Origin: Acanthochlamys bracteata | Lineage: Eukaryota; Streptophyta; Magnoliopsida; Pandanales; Velloziaceae | Assembly (NCBI GenBank): GCA_019914995.1 | Contig: CM034127.1 | Coordinates: 10,602,001-10,666,000, forward strand | DNA length: 64,000 bases | Reading direction: 5' to 3' | Part shown: one piece after another, positions 26,864-39,730 of the stretch | How positions within the stretch are numbered: position 1 is the stretch's first letter | Layout: every line of letters begins with the position of its first letter | Notes under the pieces: model-generated | What the model was told of the DNA's origin: nothing | The model's input: only the letters and a program-made list of their open reading frames with translations | The model's database searches: none | Translations under genes and position numbers: made by a program

Positions 26864-29108
26864 TTAATGCATACCATCCAAGTGAGCATGTAGAGATTCA
26901 GGGGACAATGAAACCATTTGAAGTAGGCTTGAGTTTGAGAATGTCTCCTTCAATGCAGGCTGTTTTTGTTTTCTGAAACTGCTGCTTAGATTCTCAGTAC
27001 AAATTCTCACCAGCTCTTGTGCAACTGCAACAAGAGATAGCTTAGAATTTTCCCTCAGTGATAAGCATTCTGCAGCAAGGCATGCAACCCTTTCAATTTG
27101 ATCCCGCTGCGTTAGTGCTACCTCTTCACTCTTATATCTTAGAAAAGGATCGACGATTTCTTCAAATTTTCGGCCACTGATTTTATTGAGTATCATTGAC
27201 ATATCCTCATGCTGAGCTCCTGTAACAAGTTCCATGAGTATGAGACCGTAGCAGTAAATAACTCCTGCATCGTTGAAGCTGGTAGATGACGAATTCCCGT
27301 TTTCGTATCTGAGGAATTTGAAGCATGACAGTTTAACGGAGTAGTCGATGTTTATAGAAACGTCTTCTGATTTGAATCCGTGTAAGAAAATTGGAGGTGT
27401 TACTTCATTCTGTAGGTATGTCAATGCACTTGCAACTTCCGTAGCAATGTTCATCCTATTGTACCAGTTTATGCAGCTACCGCCTTTCCGCTTCAGTAAA
27501 TCAGCCAAAGTTCGATTGAAGAAGAATTCATGAACAAGAATCAAGTTGCAGGACTTCTCATCTATGCAATACCCAATCACTTTAGTGATGTTCTTGTGCA
27601 AAACGTTAGAAAAATTTTCAACTCTTTCCAAAACCTGCCTTAGAATCAGCTGGCTATTGTCGCAGTTAATTCTCTGCACTGCAACAAGTGAACCGTCTTC
27701 GAGTACACCGGTATGGACCGTTCCGTCTGTGATTTCAGTGATCTTGTGTTCTTCTTCGAATCCGTTTGTGGCTTCCTTGAGCTCTTGGTATGTAAAGAAC
27801 CTTGTTTTGCTTCCCTTGCCAAGAATTAATCTTGGTAGACATGGGTCTGGGTTGCGTTTTACTTCTCTAGTACTACTGTGTCTAAGAACAAACCATAATC
27901 CAACTATGACCACAACAGACACCAATGAAACAATGATACCTAAATATTAAAACAAAAATTAGTTAGTTCAAAACCTAAACAATCTGAAACATTATTTCAG
28001 AATGTTGAACAGAGTGCAGCTACAGGAAATGCATATTAAACTTTTTGGAAGCGTGAACGGATATAAATATACCTGCAAGAATAGCTACTTGTTTCTTGCA
28101 AAACTTTGCCTTGCAACATCCTCTGTCAGATGCGTTCTCAGCATCACTACAAGCTAAACTCACAAACCAGAAATTCTTTTTGTATCAAATCAACAGGTTA
28201 TTGATTCTTAGTGTCGGATTGTTAAATTGTTATAGTTAATTCAAACATTTACGAAGATTGAAATTGTAAAATTTTAGGCAAGAAATTAAACACTTACATG
28301 ATCTAACACATCCAATTCCATCAACAAATCCGTCACCAACAAACCCCGGCGGGCAACTACACCTAAACCCTCCCGCAACCGCTGTAGAATTTACCACCAC
28401 CGCTCCGTTCACACACACTGAAGCCGCCCCGTTCTCGTACCGCCTTGGCAATGCCCATTCAATCTCAATCCCTCTCACAACTTTCTTTCCATTCCCATCT
28501 TGCGCCTCAACAAAGCTAGAAAAGCCACGGCACCCGAGCTCTGAAAACGACGCAAACCCTTCTCCTGCCCGCCAAACGTTGCTATCACTCTCAGATAACG
28601 AGTAACAACAACCTCGTTGCCCTGCAAAACTGCTGCTGCTTCGGTCACTGCAGGTAATTGTAGTACTACTGCTATCTCCTTCTTCTGCTTCTTTGCAGCT
28701 TGTTGTGCATAGAGAAGAATCATCACAGTGGTAAAGATGGAGTATGTTGTTTTGCGTCAACGCAAAAAACGAAGACGGTTTGAAAGTTGGATCTGTGAGG
28801 TCTGCGTAGCAGGAGTTGGTTAACGAGTAGTCGAGGAGAAGGCGGCCGGAGGGAAGGAAAGCGAGAACAGGAACAGGTGAAGTTGCGTTTGATAGGGAGA
28901 GGAGTGGGAGTGAAGAGTTTGGAGGGCAAAGAAGAGCGAAGGCAGAAATGTTTGGTCCACATGAAGATGATGAGTTGAGATGGAACGGTGAAGGAATTGA
29001 AAGCTTGCCGCATTGCTCTACGCCGCAAGGTTGAGAAGAAGAGATGGTTGGTGTTAAGAAGACCAAGAAGAAGAGGAAAGAAATAGCCATGAAGAAGAAG
29101 TGATTCAT
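26864..29108 (-). CDS. WAK-like receptor with degenerate kinase domain (At2g46850-like)
   Basis: Three exons join in frame: 29108-28298, 28153-28073 and 27939-26864, for about 655 residues. A signal peptide (about 1-26) precedes a cysteine-rich galacturonan-binding-type ectodomain starting CGVEQCGKLSIPSPF, a WAK-associated C-terminal segment and an EGF-like CSCPPGFVGDGF near 260. A transmembrane segment built across exons 2-3 (about 287-310) leads to a cytosolic kinase fold. The kinase lacks the key residues: the usual VAxK lysine is Gln (VAVQR), the HRD-x-K-x-x-x-x-N loop reads HGFKSEDV, and DFG is replaced by SCFKF. The glycine loop is also poor. Known relatives such as At2g46850 are annotated as probably inactive kinases. 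The role is inferred to be wall sensing or scaffolding without phosphotransfer. I chose ATG 29108 because it directly precedes the signal peptide. Confidence 0.88.
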
Positions 29109-29824
29109 TTGAGAATCAATGGAGAGAATTTTGTAGGGAAGAAGAAGGGGAGAAGGAGCAAAGGGTAGTACTACGACGTGGGGAAAAGAGTTGTAGAGGG
29201 GGGAGAAACGAGTCTGGTGCATGAGAGAGGGTGAACGTAGCCATGGCATTGTCGGGAAAATATACTTGTTTTTTGGTTCCAAGAAGGTTAACTTGATCAC
29301 TAAGAACAGGAAATAACTTTTATAGGTGTGGGGGTGAACAGTGAAAACTCGTTTGAAGTTTGAACCATTTTCGAACTAATAAAATTCGTACTACTGGTAT
29401 AAGCATCTCTGCTTGACAACAAAAGCAAAGTCCCAATGGAAAGTCGGAGACTCAAATACGAAGGATACATCGTTCAAGATGCAAAATATCAAACTGAGAT
29501 GAGGTCCATCAACGTTGTGTTGCTACAGGTATCAGAACATCCGCAATCGAAATTTTCTACCACTAACAGCATGGAACATAATTGAACTTTCTGCACTAGG
29601 GGGAGTGGGAGGGGAACAAAAAGACAACGTCCATCATAGAGAATTTTGACCTGCATTTAATCGTAGCCTACATTCCATCTATGTATAAGGAGTCCAAAAA
29701 AGAAGAGGAGGAGGAAGAAGAAGAAGAGAACTTCCGGCATCATCCAATATAAGACATTCATATTACAAAATTTGCCGAGACAGTTCTGTGCACTATGTGA
29801 GAAGAATAATGACTGAGCGATGCA
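29109..29824. other. Spacer upstream of the WAK-like gene
   Basis: Upstream and leader region of the WAK-like gene, followed by the sequence downstream of the CCC1 remnant. A short (GAA)n-rich tract lies at about 29700-29730. No coding sequence is seen. Confidence 0.5.
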
Positions 29825-32800
29825 CTACGTGAAAAGGGTAACAACATCTCTTCTATAACCTCTAACTATCAACATTCTAGGGACATTCTCAACTAACAGG
29901 TCCATGTACTCCACATAAAAGTATGCGGGTGATTCAATGGCGGGGGAGGTAAGCTTACAAGAACCACAGCTGCCATTATTGAGTATCTGAGTATAGTTGA
30001 GTTCAATTTTAGAGTTGTACAAAGGAACTTATTGACCTGCTGCTCATTATCCGCGACCGGCTTTCCTTCGATTCTAGCAGTCTCCTTCATATCCTCAAGA
30101 TATGCAGCAATCCGCCTTTGTGCGCTTGTGAATGCATCTAGTGAATCATCCTGCTGCGGGGCTCCTCTCTCCATATGTGCCTCCCATGACTTCATACTCA
30201 CAACAATGACCTCAGCCTGCATGCGGAGATCATAAAGAAATTTCCTCACAGCTGCTTTCAGCTCTTCAGCCTCAGTGTCCTCTTCTGCTATACAGAACGC
30301 TCGAGTCTTACAACTCTCTTTCTTTTGTCAGCAGCAGCTGAGATAAAAGCATTAGGCCTCCATCCCTCACAATCCAATACAGGTCAATGGTTCCATATTG
30401 TTTCTGGTATTCACCAAGCCACTCATCAAGGCCCTTAACAATTACTACAGCTTTATTGGCGATAATACAATTATGATGATACTGACAAAGGTTGAGGGGA
30501 TTTGAGTGAGATTCTCACGGTGCCAAATCTCTGGTTATCTCATGACAACAATGTTAAGTTCAGGTTGCCAAGCCCCATCATCTGTACCATACCACGGAAG
30601 CCATCAGATATAGTTGGAGCAACAATGATCTCAGCAACTCCCTCACAGCGTTTGTAATCAATATAAGTACTCAGCTGACGATGGTAGTCTTAGCATCCTC
30701 AGCTAGCTCATGGTAATCGCCATCGATGAAGAAACATATATTGAATCCCACGGCCTTTCTTCTTCATGCAGTTAGCAAAGTCTGCAAGCTTTGAGTGGCA
30801 AGGTACATTTTCAGGCAACTTCCCCCACAGGCGGCAAAATATAAGCGAAATTGGGTACCAATTTTTGGGTGCACTTGATTTGCTGCAAGGTAGTAGCTAG
30901 AGAAATTATTGAAGAACAAACAAAAACTTATTATAGAAAGAAAACAGCCTAATTCTAGAAGCACTCTGCAGAAAAAGGACAGCACTTTTCAGTTTAGTTT
31001 TAAAACGTAGTGATTAACAAGGGGATTACTTATCGTATTTGGATCCAACACAAACATTAATTAGCAAGGCTAGTATTTCTTCTACTTTGTTTTTTTATGT
31101 TCTACTTCCAAGATCACTACAGAAGTGAAAGGTCTAACTGAAAACAAAGTGTTCACAAAGTCAGACAGAAGATTGGTACAGCAACGCAGAATTGACCCAT
31201 TCCCAACAAATTCAGGCTTAGAATTTTCTTTTTCCGACTTGTTAGGTGACGAAGGAGCTCGTCTTACATATGCTTAACAAGATGAAACCCTGAGATGAGC
31301 CCATGATTAGGGTGTGCAATGTAGATGGTGCTTGATTGGAGCAATCTAAATAACGAAACTTCTGCATCATAAAGGAGAGGCCTCTTTACAGTGGACTCTT
31401 TCTGAGAACCATTTGGGACATCCTGAGTATGAGAGGGTCCTTCTCTTGTATTATTAGAGTTGTCCACTTGTGAGCCCACATTGAGTTGTCTTCAAAGACA
31501 TAATCAAAAGTTACAAAAAACCATCGAGATTTAGACCCCAAAAAAATAAGAGGTTGATAACATTGAGAAAAGATTAACTGCACATGTACTGAGTTAGACA
31601 GCATCGTAATCCAATGCCAATGAAGATGATATCATGAGGCACGTGATATTTCCATATGTGAAGTCAAGACTCCAGCATATATAAAACTGAATTGTAATAA
31701 ATTTTGAACAAGCTAACAGGAGATGGACATATATATCTTTTTAAGTCGACGTGAATGTAGATGGCTTCATCTTCATATGGAAGAGTATCTGATTTAATAG
31801 ATCATAAATATGTGCAAGCTTTTACTATGTACAGACCCACTGACATTACTGCACCATAGTGATCCCATCATTTTAAAAGTTATTTTCCAGGTGACTTTAT
31901 GCTTTTTGTTGCTAATAAGAGGTAAATGTTACATCATGCAATATTCTGTAATTCAGTGGCCAAGAAAAATGGTGATAATAATTTTTAAAATGTAAGACTC
32001 AGGAGAAAAAAAAAGAGGAGTAGCAAGATTATATTCTCTAGACATTCTAATTACACCTCAACCTTAAATTTGTTATGACATCATATGGAACAAGAATCCC
32101 ATCCACTTTAGTTCTGCCTAGTTTAACCCACTTAGAACAATATTTTATGTGGGGCATATTATAATTCCAAATCTGTCTCTTGGTTTTCTGAAATATCATT
32201 TCCATGATAGACCGAATTGCATAGGGTCTATTATCTTTGCAGCTACTTTCAAGTGGCCAAAGCATAAACCATGCATTCCTCTTTATAGTTTTCAATTTTA
32301 TCAATACCACCCACTAGTAGACCATAGCGGTAACTCAAACAATTAAACTACCTCCACATGTCCAATCCTCTAAGTTCAACTTCATCAAGAAGCAGATCAT
32401 CTGACCTGATGTGGACCTGATTCACTAGACTCGATATGCCAATCTCCATTCAATAGTATGACTCATTTCAACATTTGCATAGTGATATCAAGTTCATTAT
32501 TGAAGTACTGACATCCTACACAATTTTCTTGGCTCGATTAAGTCACTTGATGGTAAATCATATCCTAGCCAGAAGCACAGATTTCGGTTCTTATATAAGT
32601 TTTTTGAAAACTTGAAACCGGAAATAGTACAAAAGATTTATAGATGATCAAAACTATTGAATATGTTAACAGCCTCATCTTACTTGAGATGGATGTCAGG
32701 ATGAGGACCAGAACCCATTGATGACATTTGAATAATAGCTCGGTTATTCGAGCCAATTGGTCTGTATTTCTTGCACTCAGTGAAGGCATTTCCTCATCCA

Positions 32801-32825
32801 TATGCTCAATTTCTCCATTTTCCAT
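29825..32825 (-). pseudogene. Cation-chloride cotransporter (CCC1-type) pseudogene
   Basis: Plant CCC proteins move chloride with potassium or sodium; this copy cannot. The N-terminal piece (32825-32690) starts MENGEIEHMDEE, then must change frame to read KYRPIGSNNRAIIQMSS, a typical CCC N-terminus. A second piece (about 31495-31388) reads up to NGSQKES and then loses similarity. The C-terminal piece (30882-29825) starts after an acceptor-like CTTGCAG with ANQVHPK, passes WGKLPENVPCH, GLDEWLGEYQKQYGTIDLYW, VRKFLYDLRMQAEV and VVLVSLPPPPLNHP, and ends GYRRDVVTLFT. At least five frame changes or stops interrupt it, for example a missing base after the NHP codons at about 29930. The exons for all transmembrane helices are missing: only about 500 bp separate the second and third pieces. 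A kept acceptor-like border suggests decay of a genomic copy rather than a retrocopy. Confidence 0.85.
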
Positions 32826-34060
32826 GATGAAACTGATTGACGTCTATGTAGACCAAGCATATGGAATTATTAGCGACAGCAATTAAAAGGCCAGCCATGG
32901 ATGCTGCACAACGGATAGACCATCCACTTGACAAAGCCACCAAATAAGTTGATAAAATGCAATGCACAAATGCAAGAATCAGGACGCAGCTCACCAACAG
33001 CTCTAAGCGATGAGAACAGAACAAGAAAACAGTATAACCAAATCAAGTGGGGAATACTCTGCTAGAACCTTTCAGGCTAAATCAATGTTTATTTCTTAGA
33101 GTATTTATTTGCCACTGATGAACTCAACCAACTCTTTTGATATGAAACTGTGAAGATCCTTCAACAAAGAAATTCGTAGATCACATTTGACAAACTAATG
33201 CATTGCCAGTTAGTATACAAGTTCCAGATATAGGAAAATTAGTAATTTTAAAATGAATTAAATAACACAAACTAAAAGTCCTGCAAACTTATCATAATTC
33301 ATCTAACTCCACCAGCAAATAATATCTATAACAGCTAAACAGACTCCAATTCCACCTACTATTTATACAACACGATTCTCCACCCTTGCATAAAACTAAT
33401 CAAGGCCAATCTAGCTCCGCCCTCATGTAACACTAATCAAGGCCAACAGTCGCTTCACACATACAGCTTAAACTAGGCCGATTCACAACTCTGCTAACTC
33501 ATCCACCAAAACCAGTTCTCTTCTTTGATTAATATCGCAACAACAAGCTCCAAAACACAGACTCAGCTTGTTTTCTTTATGCACGACAAATCTTGGATCT
33601 TAACGAGCTAAACACAATTTCAACGTATCACCAGAATCACTAACATACTGCAATCGTTAATCATTTCTCATTTGAAACAACACAAAAACAAACAAAAGTC
33701 ATCTTATTGTGCATTTGACTATTTCTTCTTGACCAAATCTTAAACTGAGTAAATCGAACACACAAACAAAAACTTCTCCAAATTTCTTAGACAGGCTTGA
33801 AATCAACGTTCGAACAACGAGATCCAAGACATCTTAGATATCTGTGAATGGTAATCAAACCAACAAATTTACGTATAGATCTCCAGCACAGATACATCAA
33901 CCAACAAATGAATACCAGATTCGATTCGGTCGATTGAGAAAGAGAGAACTGTTACCTGCTAGTTCGTTAGTAGGAAATGGAAAGCAGGCAAACACGCTAA
34001 TATCGAAACCAAGACGAAACGAAGTGAAGGGAAAGAAAACCAAAAGACAGCGGGAAGACG

Positions 34061-34329
34061 GAGCCGTTTGGGATCGATTATGAAATAAAATTTTTATGAA
34101 ATAAAAAATATTTTTATTTTTTTAAAAAATAAGTTATATTTTTTTTATTTCGAAAAAAATAATAAAAATATATAATAAAAAGATTTTATTTCGTAGAATT
34201 TTTTTACATTTTATAAATTTTTAAATAAATTTTTTATATATTTATAAAATATATATTAAAAAATATGAAATGAAAAAAAATTAAAAAAAATTGATGAGTA
34301 GTTTTTGAAACGGAGAACCAAACAGGCTC
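34061..34329. mobile_element. Tourist-like MITE, copy A
   Basis: The left end GAGCCGTTTGGGATC and the inverted right end GAGCCTGTTTGGTTC form imperfect terminal repeats around an AT-rich core. The core matches the reverse complement of the element at 35074-35312 over most of its length (shared words include TTCTACGAAATAAA and ATTTCATATTTTTTAATATATATTTTA, here in the opposite sense). I see no target-site duplication, so the ends may be eroded. Confidence 0.6.
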
Positions 34330-34363
34330 TTCGAACACGTAAAAGGGAAAGAAAGAAGGAAGG

Positions 34364-34382
34364 AGGCAGGCAGGCAGGCAGG
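34364..34382. repeat. (GGCA)n microsatellite
   Basis: About five copies of a GGCA unit lie just beyond MITE copy A. Confidence 0.9.
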
Positions 34383-35073
34383 GTAGATTGGTCAAATTGC
34401 TGAAATTATTATGTTTCTGTGTGGTCTAATAACTTTGGTCCCGAGTCCGCTTTTAGACCAAACCAGCCCTGACGGTACGTTTATCTTGATAAAATTACTT
34501 TTAAAATTAAATTTTTAAAATTAAATTAAAAATATTTATAAAAATAAATTTTTATATTAATAGTAAATTTTGAATTTTTTTAATAAAATTTTAGTAGAAA
34601 ACATTTATTTTAATAATTTATAAAAAATGAGTTTAAAAATTATAAAATTTGAATGATAGATAAATGTGTTTTAAAAAAAATGTTTGAGATTATTTATTTA
34701 AAAAATTGAAATTAAAAAATATATTATGTAATTATTCATAACTAGATTTAAACATAAAATCTGTAAAAAATATTTTAGAAACAAATGAAAAATTAATAAG
34801 TAAAACAAAAGCTATACCAACATCTACTTAAGATGTCGTTTGACAATGCTTATCAAAAATTGTTTTTTTAAAAAAAATATTTTTATAAAAAATAAGCTCT
34901 ATTCTTTATGTAAAAAATTATTAAAATAATAATAAAATATTATGAATTTTTATATTTTTTTAATTGTTAAATAAATTTTATAAAATATTATAAAAATTTA
35001 TTTGAAAATTTGAGATGAAACAAATTAAAAAATATTTTTGAAAAACGTTGTCCCAAATTCGCCTTAAGACTAA

Positions 35074-35312
35074 GAGAGCGTTTGGCTTTATTAATTTTTT
35101 TTATTTCATATTTTTTAATATATATTTTATAAATATATAAAATATTTATTTAAAAATTTAAAAAATGTAAAAAAATTCTACGAAATAAAGATCTTTTTAT
35201 ATATATTTATTATTTTTTGAAAATAAAAAAAATAGAGTTCGTTTTTTAAAAAAAATAAAAATATTTTTTATTTCAAAAAAATTTTATTTCATAAATACTA
35301 TTAAACGTCCCC
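35074..35312. mobile_element. Tourist-like MITE, copy B, with TAA duplication
   Basis: The element starts GAGAGCGTTTGG and ends with the inverted counterpart TTAAACGTCCCC. It is flanked on both sides by TAA (35071-35073 and 35313-35315), the 3-bp duplication typical of PIF/Harbinger-mobilised Tourist MITEs. It is about 239 bp and AT-rich. It is related, in inverted orientation, to the element at 34061-34329. Confidence 0.7.
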
Positions 35313-35577
35313 TAACACTACGACATTGTTTAATTTTTATAACTTTTTACGAAATTATTTAAGAATTTAAAATTATAAAAAATTCTGTTTTTCAAAATTT
35401 TATTATAATTTAATTAATTTTCAATTAAAAAATTATTTTTGAAATAAATAGAAATAAATTTAATTTAAAAAAATAAATTTCATAAGTAATCCCATAAACC
35501 CGTACGCCCCCATTAAACTCTTTTCCATACAGTCCACGTTTCACTACGAAACATAAGCTCGATCAGTGCAGGGAGTA

Positions 35578-37884
35578 ATGGAGTCTCTCTCGCTTCTAAG
35601 GCCTTCCCGCCCAACCCTTCTCTCTTTCGCTCCTCTCACTCGACCCTTCAATCGTTTCTCTCCATTAAAAAAATGTAACAATCTTTTCGTAAATTTTTTG
35701 GTTTGATTTCTTTGTTCGTGATTTGTGTTTTTAGATGGATCTGGAATTTAGTTCTACGCTGATTTTAGTAAGTAATTTATGTTTATGCTTGATTTCTAGG
35801 TACAGCTTTGAGTTTACAAGGAAATAAATTGCGGTATAGATCTGGATTTCAGTTCCATCACTTGAGCAGCTCAGTTGCTTCTACACAGCAGCAGAATGGT
35901 CTCCGGCGGAGCTTGCTTGTTAAATCAAACATTGCAGATGCTGCCGGTGGCTCCGCTCAACCGATTCCAGGTTTAGATAATGTAACTGAATGTTGAAATT
36001 ATGTTAAGAAATTTGATTTGAAGATGTTGATGTGTAGTTTTGATAACATAGATGTGTGGTATTGCTAGCAGAATCTGAACTAGTACCTAAGATAAGAGGA
36101 ATCTGCTTCTACTCTGTTACGGCTGTGGTGGCTATCGTCTTGTTTATGGCAATGGTGGTAGTTCACCCACTCGTTTTGCTGCTTGATCAGTATCGCCGGA
36201 GAGCACACCACTTCATTGCTAAGATTTGGGCAGCATTAACTATTGCTTTGTTCTATAAGCTTGACATTGAGGGATTGGAGAATTTACCTCCGCAGAAGTT
36301 GGCAGCTGTTTATGTGTCTAACCACCAGAGCTTTTTGGATATATACACGCTCTTGACACTTGGGAGGAGCTTTAAGTTCATTAGTAAGCGAAGCATATTT
36401 GTCATTCCAATCATTGGGTGGGCGATGTTTATGATGGGTGTGATTCCGCTGGCAAGGTTGGATAGCAAGAGCCAGTTGGTATGTGTTCTTCCTCAGTCTC
36501 TCCTGCGACTCTCAATCTAACTTTATGCTGGGCATGCAGTTCATGTTTTGAAATATACTATATGTCATCACATAGTTCATTGAATGGTGTATTAGAGTTA
36601 GGAATTATAAGGTCCTAAAGGCATAGCTATACAATACAAACAGATTTAAGCTGTACATAATGCGGTAGTATCAATAGGGTAGCCATTGGCCTTAATTCGT
36701 TTACATAGAAGACAAACATATTCATGAAATGCATAGTTGACTTCTATTGCAATATAAACATAGTCAGATCCTTAGGTAGATTTTAAGAGAAGTTACATCA
36801 TCGTAGTAAGATTGAGTGTTGCAGTTAGCATTGTGGTATTTCTCATTGTAGCTACATTGCATCAATCATTCATCATACTTATCATTAGAAAATTCAAAAG
36901 CATATCATAAGAGCCATCTAGATAATTTCACATTGGCTTACCCTTTACATTTTCTGGAGAATAAGTATCAAGGGCATCTTTGGAGCTCCAATAGTGCTTA
37001 TAGTACTATGTTTGGTATGAAATTGTTCTTTAATTAACTGTAAACCTAATAGAAGAAAGTACCCAGCAGGTTTTAGCCTATAACAACCGTTTGATTATGA
37101 AGATTCTTGCTAAAAGGGTAGCTGAAACAGGCTATAATGTTGTCCAGACCTTGAGAACATTGTAAGAAATGAAACTAAAGAGGTGATATATAAATGCATC
37201 CTCAGTATCTGCTTGCTTATCTAACACAAAGTGAAGAGTTGGTTCTATACACTCTGCAAAGAGTTTGATGCAAAATTTTGATCTTGTTTGGTACCTAATC
37301 GAACAAACTACTTAGGATTTCATCATATCATTCTTGATTAACAAAAGTATACTATAAACATTGCATGCTCAAGATGGTTATTAGGCAGTAGAATATGCAT
37401 ACGATTAGAACTTGAGTGATGCTTTTAGTCTGACCATTTTCTTAATCTTTTATTTCTGCAGGATTGTCTTAAACGTTGCATGGACTTATTGAGGAAAGGG
37501 GCATCTGTATTTTTCTTTCCTGAGGGAACACGGAGCAAGGATGGAAAATTAGGCTCATTTAAGGTTGTTCGCTGATCTACCAGAGTGTCATATTTGTAAG
37601 TCGGTTCCATTATCTTGCGTGTTTACATAAAACTGTTAATTATGATCCTGCAGAAAGGTGCATTTAGTGTAGCTGCAAAGACTGAAGTACCTGTTGTTCC
37701 AATTACTTTGATGGGAACGGGCAAACTTATGCCACCAGAGAAAGAAGGAATTTTGAATTCAGGTTTAGTCAAAGTTGTCATTCATAAGCCTATAAGAGGG
37801 TCCAGTGCAGACATGCTGTCCAATGAAACGAGGAAGGTGATAGCTGATACACTGATCCATCATGGTTATGAAGTACATGAATGA
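35578..37884 (+). CDS. LPAT1: Plastid-type 1-acyl-sn-glycerol-3-phosphate acyltransferase
   Basis: This enzyme adds a second acyl chain to lysophosphatidic acid, making phosphatidic acid for plastid glycerolipids. Five exons join in frame: 35578-35674, 35800-35970, 36069-36478, 37462-37563 and 37654-37884, for 336 residues. The first 85 or so residues are Ser/Arg/Leu-rich with few acids, fitting a plastid transit peptide. One or two hydrophobic segments follow (about 100-128). The catalytic HX4D motif is NHQSFLD (H175, D180), and the phosphate-binding motif FPEGTRS lies at about 245-251, then VPITLMGTGKLMP. The length is close to the Arabidopsis plastid enzyme (ATS2/LPAT1). The intron before exon 4 is long (about 980 bp). 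The end at HGYEVHE follows a typical C-terminus. Nothing suggests it is broken. Confidence 0.92.
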
Positions 37885-39520
37885 GTGGTCTATTGTTTAT
37901 CCACAGTGCTGGATGGCGAAGTATGGAATTTTGGCAAAGATCAGCTTACATTAAGGTAATATATTTTTCCTTGATCTTTCTTTTATTAACTTCCTTTAAA
38001 ATTTCTTATCTTGTGTATTTAATTATGATAATAGAAATTAGACTTTTCTTCAGTAACATACATGTTACTGGCTGAAATTTTGACATGCATAATATTCTTC
38101 AAGCAAATTGTTGTTTAGAACTCCCTTTTTTAGTCATTTTGATAGAACATAGTTGTTTCCTAGTAATGTCCGTACTAGTGTTAAGGAAATCTAGACATGC
38201 ATAATATTCTGTGTAACATTTTCGTAGAGAATTCTTGCTTGATTAGATACAACAAAATGTGTATGAAGGAACTTCTTATGTTGTTTTGTTGAATCAGACA
38301 TCTTGTTCTGAGCCTTTTCTATGTTTAGTCTGTATGGGACAATATTGGCTTCAGTTTTAGTGATGTGATAACTTCCAAGTTTATAACATCTGATCATCTT
38401 AAATGGTTCAATTACTTTGATTCCATCGTTATAGGTTATTTTCTCATTGGCCTCATTGTTTGTAAGTTGGAAGAAAGGCGTCATTGTTTGTAAGTTGGAA
38501 GAAACTTGCTTTTAGGATGCTAAAGTATTCAATGCTTTCAAAAAGTTTGTATGACGATCTGGCCTGCTTATCAGATCGCATAGATGATATGTAAAACAAG
38601 TATTTTTGGTAATGAGGTCACCGGAGATATTACATGATTCTGATGTTGTTTGGATTTGGATATGGATGTTTAGTAAAGTTTCAGGTGGTTGAATTGGTAC
38701 ACACCTTAAGCATATCTTACTGTACAAAATTGAAATGATAAGCACTAGGGATAGAAAGTGGAATAGGGTCTCTTAATCTAAATCGCTAGTTAGATGTCTA
38801 TATGTGTCGCATATCAAAAGGCATTTCTTTTTATGAAAGTATACGCAATGCTTTTGCTAACCACAAAGAGCTCCTCTCTTTTTGCGCACTAAAGTTCCTG
38901 TCAGTTTTCTGGTAGTTTGAGTACTCTTTTGAAATGAACTCATGAACCCAGCTATTTAGTCTACTACGCATTTTACAAGTTTGTCACCCACTCACAAATT
39001 AGAACCAAGTAAAACTCATTTACCAAATCCAATTTGGTTCTCGTTCTGGAGAGGCTGGAGCAGCACAGAATGATTAACCAAATGTTGTACTTCTATTGAG
39101 AACTTAAACTGCTATGGCTCAGTAAATTGTAAACAGACTAGGAACATGGGTTTTTGATAGGCTCTTTTATTTGGTAGAATACAGCTTTGTGTTACAGTGT
39201 TACAAAATATAAACCGATGAGATTTGTCTCAAGTCCTAGGTCAAAGATTGCCATGGCAAGAAACTTCTCCTTTCTATATGTGGTTGTTCTTTTCAGGGCA
39301 GGATAGCAGGAAAAGGATGATAAAATAATAAGTAGGATACTTTGAAATGGAATCTTGCCTGAAAGAAGTTATTCTCGTCGTAGTAGTTATTTTTGGAACT
39401 TGTTCCTGTCATTACTCCATATAAATTATCATGCATTTCCTGGATATCCTGAAAAGTAATGAAGCACGTCTGAAATATACAAGTCCTATATTAGTATATT
39501 TGAACATAATTTATCTTTTA
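37885..39520. other. 3' flank of the acyltransferase gene
   Basis: The first part is likely 3' untranslated region; a donor-like ATTAAG/GTAATA at about 37953 could open an intron in it. The rest is moderately AT-rich with no convincing coding frame. Confidence 0.45.
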
Positions 39521-39599
39521 GGGCGTGTTTCAAATGTCCGTAACTGAGCTTCGTGAAAGTGAAAAATAAGAAGTGGAGTTTCTTGAAAAATGAGTTGGA

Positions 39600-39730
39600 A
39601 CTGTAGTTCAGTTTTTGTGTTTCAATTGATTTTGGAAGTGGATTGAAAGTGCAGTTCAGATATTGTGTTTCAATTACTTTTGGAAGTGAGTTGAAAGTAA
39701 AGTTCAATTTTTATATGTTTCAATTGCATT
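39600..39730. repeat. Subterminal tandem repeats in the gene-carrying element
   Basis: About three diverged copies of a roughly 50-bp unit containing GTTCAGTTTTTGTGTTTCAA and TTTTGGAAGTG lie near the left end of the element. Repeats like this near DNA transposon ends are common transposase-binding regions; that role here is inference. Confidence 0.7.

Larger units (their letters stand above)
32826..35577. other. Spacer with AT-rich MITEs
   Basis: About 32826-34060 may be the former leader and promoter of the CCC1 remnant; a donor-like CAG/GTAACAG on the minus strand lies at about 33954. From 34061 to 35480 the sequence is dominated by AT-rich MITE material. About 35500-35577 is the leader of the acyltransferase gene. 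No coding sequence is seen. Confidence 0.5.

Noticed and set aside
32047..32310. 87-codon minus-strand frame
   Set aside because: It sits inside the CCC1 remnant interval but matches no CCC region or other family I recognise.
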